Shown one piece after another: positions 58,001 through 64,000 of a stretch of DNA of 64,000 bases (positions are counted from its first letter, which is position 1; each line of letters starts with the position of its first letter). The position numbers were made by a program, and so were the translations under genes. The notes under the pieces were generated by a model that made no database searches, had not been told where the DNA came from, and saw only the letters and a list, made by a program, of their open reading frames with translations. The stretch lies in assembly GCA_028386065.3 (NCBI GenBank), contig JAKUCV010006762.1, forward strand, positions 64,065 through 128,064. Reading direction: 5' to 3'. Source of the DNA: Turnera subulata (taxonomy: Eukaryota > Streptophyta > Magnoliopsida > Malpighiales > Passifloraceae).

Positions 58001-59009
58001 TGCCCATGTGGGTTGGCTTTTTCTTGGGCCTCAAATTTCTCTTCTTATTTAGCCCAATTCTTCCCCGGGTTAGATGTAATGTCATGTTAGGGTGTGGGGC
58101 TTGGGCTTACCCTATATGGGCTTAAGCTTCATCCATTCTGCTCAATCTGCTCGTGATATTATTATTTGGGTCTTATATGATGAGTGGATTATGGTTGTAA
58201 CTCAAGAGTTCCATCCCAACGTGTTATTCTTGCTCTTCTCTCTTTTATTTTAACCTTCTATTTTACAGTCACACTTTGGGTTCAATCTCTGTTGGGGGAT
58301 TAGAGGTTTTGGTAGCATAGAGAATACCAAAAAAATATATTTTATTTTTCATGAATCTATGGAATGTGTGTTACATTATTCTATTCTTCTTTAGCAAAAT
58401 AACTCTTGCTCTAGTTAGTGTTTTTTTTTTTTAAAAAAAAAACTCGGGAGCCTCAATATTACTTGAACCAAAACTATAACTCATTGGGTTAGGATTAGTT
58501 AAACAATTTTACTTAACGCATATGGTTTTAAAACGTGTTTCCACATGCTCAGCTGATTACTCTATTCACCTTATATTCATTTTTTACCCCCTTCGATACC
58601 TTCAAAATCATTCAAGTCATATCGTACCGTCACATATTAATATTTTTTCTTGTACCATATACCGTCACATATTAATAGACACACTCCATCTCTTGGTCAT
58701 ACAGGCGTCCAAAATAATTTGTTAGTGCTATTCTATACAATCCCATCATGATCAACTTGTTGTCAAGAACAAACATAAATGTCATTATTTATAATCTCTT
58801 TGCACATCCAGGTTGGATGGCAACTCTCATTCTCAAGATTGATTGTATAATTATTAGTCTAATAACAAATGCAATATGTGCCAAGATGCAATGCCACTAA
58901 GCAACTAAGACCCAAACAGTGCCTAAACAACGATGAACAAAATACAAACAAGATTGGAACACATGTATTTTCTTTGCTAAAAGATGGTGGCTCAAGGCCT
59001 ATAATTGAA
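58001..59009. other. Intergenic, upstream of TOP1
   Basis: No gene supported. AT-rich, with a T-run/A-run hairpin at 58423-58442. Confidence 0.5.
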
Positions 59010-59900
59010 TTACGTTACTGGTAAAGACCGTGGGCGAGCCACATTGTTAACATCATCATGCAATAGAGTTAAACAAGCTACTAGAGGGGAGTCTAAGTAA
59101 TGGGTGCCAAGTGCATAGGATTGGCCCAGTGGAGCCAAGGAGTCGGCCACCATGTTCGCCTCACAATAAACATGGGTCAGAGCGACATCCCAATCTCGAT
59201 TAAGCCAATGTTGTATGGAGGATATAAATGGAGCATAGCTTGGATAGGCATCTGAGGATAGGGATGGCAAAAGTCCCCGTTGGTGCGGGATCTGTAAGGA
59301 TTCTCCGCGACGGGGATGGAGATGGAGAGGATTTTTGACCCGTGGGGATAGGATGGAGAGAGTTTTTTACTTGATGCAAATTCGGGAATGAGGATAAGGA
59401 TCACACTACCCGTCCCGCGGGGACCATAAAAAAGAAAATGACAATATTGTCCTTCATTTTATAATACTTACATAGAGGATCAGAATAATTATTAATTATT
59501 ATTTTCTCTACACTTCCAGACCATAATTTTACGAGAATATATGTTTTTTTTATATGAAAAAGATTCGATTTTGAGATTCTTGTTGGTGCTTTGGTTATCA
59601 TTATGTCGTAATAAAATTAAAAATTTAGTACTTGATATAATTAAATTGGATTTAGAACCAAAATTTAAGCTTTCTACTAGAAAAATATAAATATTTAAAA
59701 TAAATAATTTGAGTGTGGGGACTCGCGGGGATGGGGACCAAATTTCCCCCATTGTGGGGAATGGGGAGGGGATACGGATAACTTTAGGCCACGGGATTCC
59801 TTCCACCCGCAACAAATCCACCCCACTGCCATCCCTACCTGAGGACATACAATATGTGGAGGGTGGAGGGGTCGAAGGGGAGGCAAAGCCGTAAACCTGC
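59010..59900 (-). pseudogene. LINE RNase H C-terminal fragment, split by a small hAT element
   Basis: On the minus strand, SDAYPSYAPFISSIQHWLNR, then DWDVALTHVYCEANMVADSL, then LAPLGQS. This is the end of the RNase H domain of a plant LINE, with the conserved HVxREANxVADxLA segment. The hAT element 59259-59837 interrupts it upstream (reading resumes at 59846). No stop-free copy of the rest is seen. Confidence 0.65.
59259..59837. mobile_element. Non-autonomous hAT (MITE-like), 579 bp
   Basis: Terminal inverted repeats TAGGGATGGCA (59259-59269 and complement at 59827-59837) and a target duplication of 8 bp with one mismatch (TCTGAGGA 59251-59258; CCTGAGGA 59838-59845). Subterminal GGGGACTCGCGGGGATGGGG-type sequence near the ends. 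No coding capacity. TIR start and duplication size indicate the hAT superfamily. Confidence 0.88.
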
Positions 59901-60160
59901 AATTGACGCGACAGAAGGAGGAGAACTAAGAGTCATAGCGCCGTCGCGGCAGTATGGGGACAAATGTAACTAGGAACACTAACACAGTAGAGACGTAAGA
60001 GCTGGAGAGGATTGGAGAAGAGAAGATAACAACAACAGAGAGATTGACGAATTAATTAAAAGAGAGGTAGACAAGAAAGCTATTGATGAAATTAGTGGTT
60101 TAAGTTCGACAGAAATATTGAATAGATGCAACTACTAAAATGTTAATCCCTGTTGAGAAC

Positions 60161-60226
60161 CAGGAGTCGCCTGAAAACTGGGGAGACAATACGCGAGGCC
60201 CAAGTGAGCTCCATACTCGTGACCAG
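60161..60226 (+). repeat. 66-bp direct repeat, copy 1
   Basis: Begins CAGGAGTCGCCTGAAAAC and ends TGACCAG. Copy 2 is 60632-60697, with a handful of differences. The block between has further short internal repeats (GAGCCACG, TTACAACT). It resembles LTR-like repetitive sequence. Confidence 0.8.
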
Positions 60227-60631
60227 AATACCACATGGTAACCCAAAACCTCAAGGTATTAGGTACATGGGTCCGCTTTACTTGTATGTTACTCACTTGG
60301 CCTCTTTCTTTGCGATGTGGGATACACCACTCACACTTGTATTCCAACAATCTCCCCCTTAAGTGTGAGACTCTTCCATATCGGACCTCGGGCCTACTCC
60401 CCCTTCAACGGAAACATTTTGCAACATCACCAAGAGCCCACTCTGCCATCAAGCTCGTTCTAGGAGCACGCGTCTGCCGATGCTCCAAGAGCTCATTCTA
60501 TCGCGAGCCACGACTTACAACTTCACTTAGACCGCTGAGACAAGCCACTCAGAAGCATACGCTTGCCGATACCCACTCTTATCTGGAGCCACGCCTTACA
60601 ACTCCAACTGAGCTTGGTCCAAGAGCCCAAT

Positions 60632-60697
60632 CAGGAGTCGCCTGAAAACCTGGGAGATAATACGCGAGGCCCAAGTGAGTTCCATACGCGTGACCAG
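60632..60697 (+). repeat. 66-bp direct repeat, copy 2
   Basis: Partner of 60161-60226; the two copies lie 471 bp apart. Confidence 0.8.
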
Positions 60698-62700
60698 GTG
60701 ATACGGCAACATTACCAGAACAAAGCTAGATAGCACCTCCTAATCAATTGAGTCATCAAGATCAGAAATCAATTCAACCAAGGGTTTCAACAACTACCTC
60801 TATCACCTCAAAACAAAATAAAGTTTTTAGGCAATAATAGAGTAATAATCACTAGGAATCTTGCAACGCCACAAGCAAATTAGTTGCTTGATAAGTAAAC
60901 AAAATTCCTGAAAAAAAAAACAAGAGAATCACTCTCTCAAACGATTAATTCATTCAATCAATAAAGACGGTAATGGCGACAAGTATGGAGCTTGGATGTA
61001 TTCCAACAAACTCACTTTCCAAATCTTGTTCAAGATTCGTACTCAGGCGACGAATTATGAGGAGATGGAGGAAATTGGGAAGCGTGGTGCCAGGTGAGTG
61101 GGGAGGAAGAAGAAGAGGAAAAAAAAAAGAGAAAAGAAAGAAAAGAGAGAAAAAAAAGGAAAAGGGGGTAGGAAACTAGAATAAGGAGTTAAATTAATTA
61201 TTTTTTTTTAAAAAAATGATGATGGTTCATAAGAAAAAGATTTAAGGAGATTTTTTCGTTAATTCTGTGAGGAAAGTAGTAGTTATATGGGTCAATTGAT
61301 TTTAAATCAGCTACGGGTCAGTTCATGAATTACCACCTGGTTTCTATTGGGTTTTAGAAACGGTTGAACTGGTAGGGCGAGGCGAACCGGCAAAAAATCG
61401 GGCCAACCAGTCGGTAAGGTATTTAAAAATCGAAAAAAGAATTTTCAATTTTTCGAAAAATAAAATTCTGTTGGATAAGATAGGCCCCAGTTTTTTGTTG
61501 ACGTGGACCAATAAGTGTCTAACACGTGTAGGGTCTGCCTGGGCAGCTTGCCACGTCATTGGCCGGGCTGCCCGAGGTATAGAAAAGGGCCAAAATTTCA
61601 AACCCCGGGTACATAAAAAGGACAGAAAAACTCATAGGTATACAAACGGGACAAACGCGAAACTCGGGAGCCCAAAAAGGTGCTTAACCCATGAAGATGA
61701 AGAAGGAAGAAGGAGATGGAAGAGAAGGCAAACACAATAAGAAGTAGATACAGATATTGTTAAAAAAAAAAAAGAAATAGATAAAAAAGAAGGCGACCAG
61801 ACTGGACATGCTGGGGAGTGAGATCGTTTCGGGATCTAAAGTATGCGGTGGCAAAAGGGTGTAGGTGTGGCCTGGGCATTTTTGTGTTTGGTGGACAATC
61901 GGAGGAATGAGGAATAATTTGAGGAAGAGATGGGAAAGAAGAATTGCAGAGGGTGTGCGTGATGGTTGTAGAGGAGGCGTGAGAGGAGATTGAATTGCGA
62001 GAGAGAAAGGGGAAGATGAGTATTTGATAAAGCCGTTGAGAGACAGGTAGATATCGAGTAGGAGATGAGAGATTGATTGAGAGAGGAAGAGATGGAGGTG
62101 AATGGGTAAGCAGAAAAAAAAAATATATGGGTTACAATTGTTTTAATAAACAAATTTATTAAAAGTTTTCATAAATTAAAGATTTTAGAAGGTTTTGTTT
62201 AATTAAGTTTTTTAGAAAGTTTTTTACTCAATAAAAATAAGATTTTTATAAATTAAATTTTGGAAAGAAAAAGAAAGGAAAAGAGAAAAGAAATTTTAAA
62301 AAACCTTGTCATGTGGGTCAATTATTGGTGGGCGAACGGGTTGGGTGGAATTGGTTCGATTTTGAATTAACCCTGGTATGTGAGTCCCATAAAGCTGACG
62401 TGGCATCGGAAAATTTGCCACGTCAGCAATTTTCACTAGATTTCGGCCGGGAGACCAAAATAGGCCAAAAAGGATAAACGGAAGGATGAAAAGAGACCAA
62501 AATCTTACACAAGGATGAATTCCAACTTTCAGAGTTAACACAAGGGTGAAAAATGACTTTAATCCAAAAAACGAGCCTGATGGTAATGTTCTTTAAGAAA
62601 TTACTCATTCAACCTTGTTTTATATTCGTATTCTGCATGAGCAAGTCATTCCACTGTAAATAATTTTTTCTTTCGACACCTTTTTTTTGTGCTCTATTCT
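60698..62700. other. Repeat-rich intergenic region
   Basis: No gene supported. Purine-rich stretch at 61100-61190; GTAGGGCGAGGCGAACCGG-type sequence near 61372; a TGACGTGGCA / TGCCACGTCA inverted pair at 62397-62426. Likely old repeats. Confidence 0.4.
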
Positions 62701-62710
62701 TTTCAATAAA

Positions 62711-62740
62711 CTAGTTTTTTTTGCACGTGCAATGCACGTG
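62711..62740 (-). mobile_element. Helitron-like 3' end
   Basis: Read on the minus strand, a hairpin (CACGTGC-ATT-GCACGTG, 62724-62740) is followed about 9 nt later by CTAG (62711-62714) and then T. This is the 3' end structure of Helitrons, which insert between A and T. The element would extend to the right (62715 on). I could not find its 5' TC end. Confidence 0.5.
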
Positions 62741-62829
62741 GCATAGTATTATATATTTTAAATCACGTGGTGTAGTATTAATCTTAATCTTGAAAAGAAC
62801 TTATATATAAAATCTAGGTAGATGGATAC

Positions 62830-63582
62830 ACATTATTTAGAATTAGTTTATGTAGTGGAATATGAATTTACAAATTTATTATTGTTAATAATATTCATTA
62901 TTTCTTTGATATCCTAAATTGTATAAGTTTAATTTTCAAATTATATTATTATTTTTTTTAGTCGTTGTTCATGTTGGTAAATTTTTGTTTTTTTTATATA
63001 GTTTTTGTATTGTATATAAGGGTAATTATACTAATTTATTGGTTTTTCTAGCTCCAACTTGAATAAATATAAACCGTGAGTTCTTATAATTATTCTTCTC
63101 TATGATTATTCTTTTCTGCTGATGTTATCGTTGTTCGTAGTTTTCGCTGACTCTTTGGCAGTTCTTCGTTCCATAAATATAGAGAAACTACCTGAAAAAT
63201 ATAAAACGTGAGTTCTTATAATTATTCTTCTATATGATTATTTTTTTCGCTGATGTTATCCTTGTTCGTACTTTTCGCTAACTCTTCGGCAGTTCTTTGT
63301 TATGCCATCCTTGTTCTTCGTTATTGTTTCGTTTAGAATTAGTTTTAGTATTAGATAAGAATTTATAAATCTATTATTGTTAATAATATTTATTATTTTG
63401 TTGATATTCTAAATTTTATAAGTTTAATTTTTAAATTACATTATTATTTTTAGTATATAAGGGTAATTATACTATTTTTTTGGTTTTTCTAGCTCCTACT
63501 ATATAGTTATAAATAAAGAGAAACTACTTGAAAAAATATAGACCGTGAGTTCTTATAATTATTCTTTTCTACGATTATTCAT
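62830..63582. repeat. B-C-A-A-B-C-A direct-repeat block
   Basis: Unit B at ~62835-62962 and 63330-63452; unit C (TATATAAGGGTAATTATACT) at ~63013-63060 and 63453-63499; unit A (GTGAGTTCTTATAATTATTC) at ~63071-63170, 63202-63300 and, cut short, 63541-63582. A ~500-bp duplication with an extra local duplication of A. AT-rich and non-coding. Confidence 0.75.
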
Positions 63583-63891
63583 TTTTGTTGTAAATAATGT
63601 TTTGCTAACATCTCTTTATCTCATTCAGGTTTTGATAATGACAAATCAACTTTGTATTAAGATGATCATTATTATGGACCAAAAAGAAATAATCAAGACC
63701 AAGCCTTATGACATCAAAGAGTTCAAGAATGGATGTGACAAGATCAAGCAAGAAGAAAAAGATGAGTTAGGAACTCAATTTTGTACAAGGTTAAACATTC
63801 CATGTCTCTAAGTTATTGGCTCAAACAAAATCACTTTTACTCATGCATCAATTTGATTTTATTTCAATCATATTTATGTCTTCCAAGCCAT

Positions 63892-64000
63892 GGACATCGA
63901 TGTTCCAATATTGAACATCGATGTCCTGCATTGAAACCAAGCTTTCGAGAAGGTTTCTAAGCTTTGAACATCGATGTCCAATATTTGAACATCGATGTCC
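63892..64000. repeat. Palindromic 14-mer repeats at the right edge
   Basis: GGACATCGATGTTC (63892-63905) and GAACATCGATGTCC (63913-63926, inverted partner), then direct copies of the latter at 63966-63979 and 63987-64000. Spacers are AATATT-type. The array runs off the window. Confidence 0.85.

Noticed and set aside
61836..62153. 105-codon Ser/Leu-rich frame
   Set aside because: No homology recognised, low-complexity composition, within a repeat-rich region.

Overview
This window is nuclear DNA of a flowering plant, most likely a eudicot. Introns are AT-rich with GT-AG and a few GC-AG borders, all recognisable genes are plant orthologues (plastid FtsZ1, PPX phosphatase, SYP5 syntaxin), and the spaces between them are filled with Copia, Gypsy, LINE, SINE, hAT and Helitron-like remnants. 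There is no CRISPR array, rRNA, tRNA gene or bacterial operon. I assembled exons by hand from splice sites, reading frame and family knowledge; all frames close except in one captured gene.

Layout. 1-0.8 kb: first exon of a BPI/LBP-family gene running off the left edge. 1.7-4.4 kb: a non-autonomous hAT element with a perfect 8-bp target duplication that carries a small spliced gene and a Gypsy chromodomain scrap. 5.2-8.9 kb: PPX, the protein phosphatase 4 catalytic subunit (minus, 8 exons, 305 aa). 9.4-10.9 kb: 5'-truncated LINE. 12.8-14.5 kb: Athila-like Gypsy remnant with a 513-bp tandem duplication in gag. 14.8-16.2 kb: SINE and small repeats. 16.3-31.7 kb: a nested stack in which Copia element E1 (plus) was broken in gag by a 3.35-kb insertion (E3), and a second Copia element E2 (minus) landed at the outer edge of E1's 3' LTR. 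Both E1 and E2 hold arrays of short hairpins whose stems vary in a compensated way around a GAA-type loop.

32.5-57 kb is gene-rich: SYP5 Qc-SNARE (plus), TAF6 (plus), FtsZ1 (minus), V-ATPase subunit e (minus), a small secreted Lys/Gly-rich protein (plus) and DNA topoisomerase I (minus). From memory, PPX2, FtsZ1, VHA-e1 and TOP1 are near neighbours on Arabidopsis chromosome 5 (At5g55260-At5g55300), and TAF6 and a BPI/LBP gene are near neighbours at At1g0495-At1g0497, so this is a conserved ancestral gene block. 57-64 kb returns to repeats: a LINE fragment split by a small hAT element, direct repeats, a Helitron-like end and palindromic repeats at the right edge.

The host genes are housekeeping genes with no shared pathway. 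The points most worth checking are the hairpin arrays, the gene-carrying hAT, a Gln-to-His change at the SYP5 zero layer, and two GC-AG introns.
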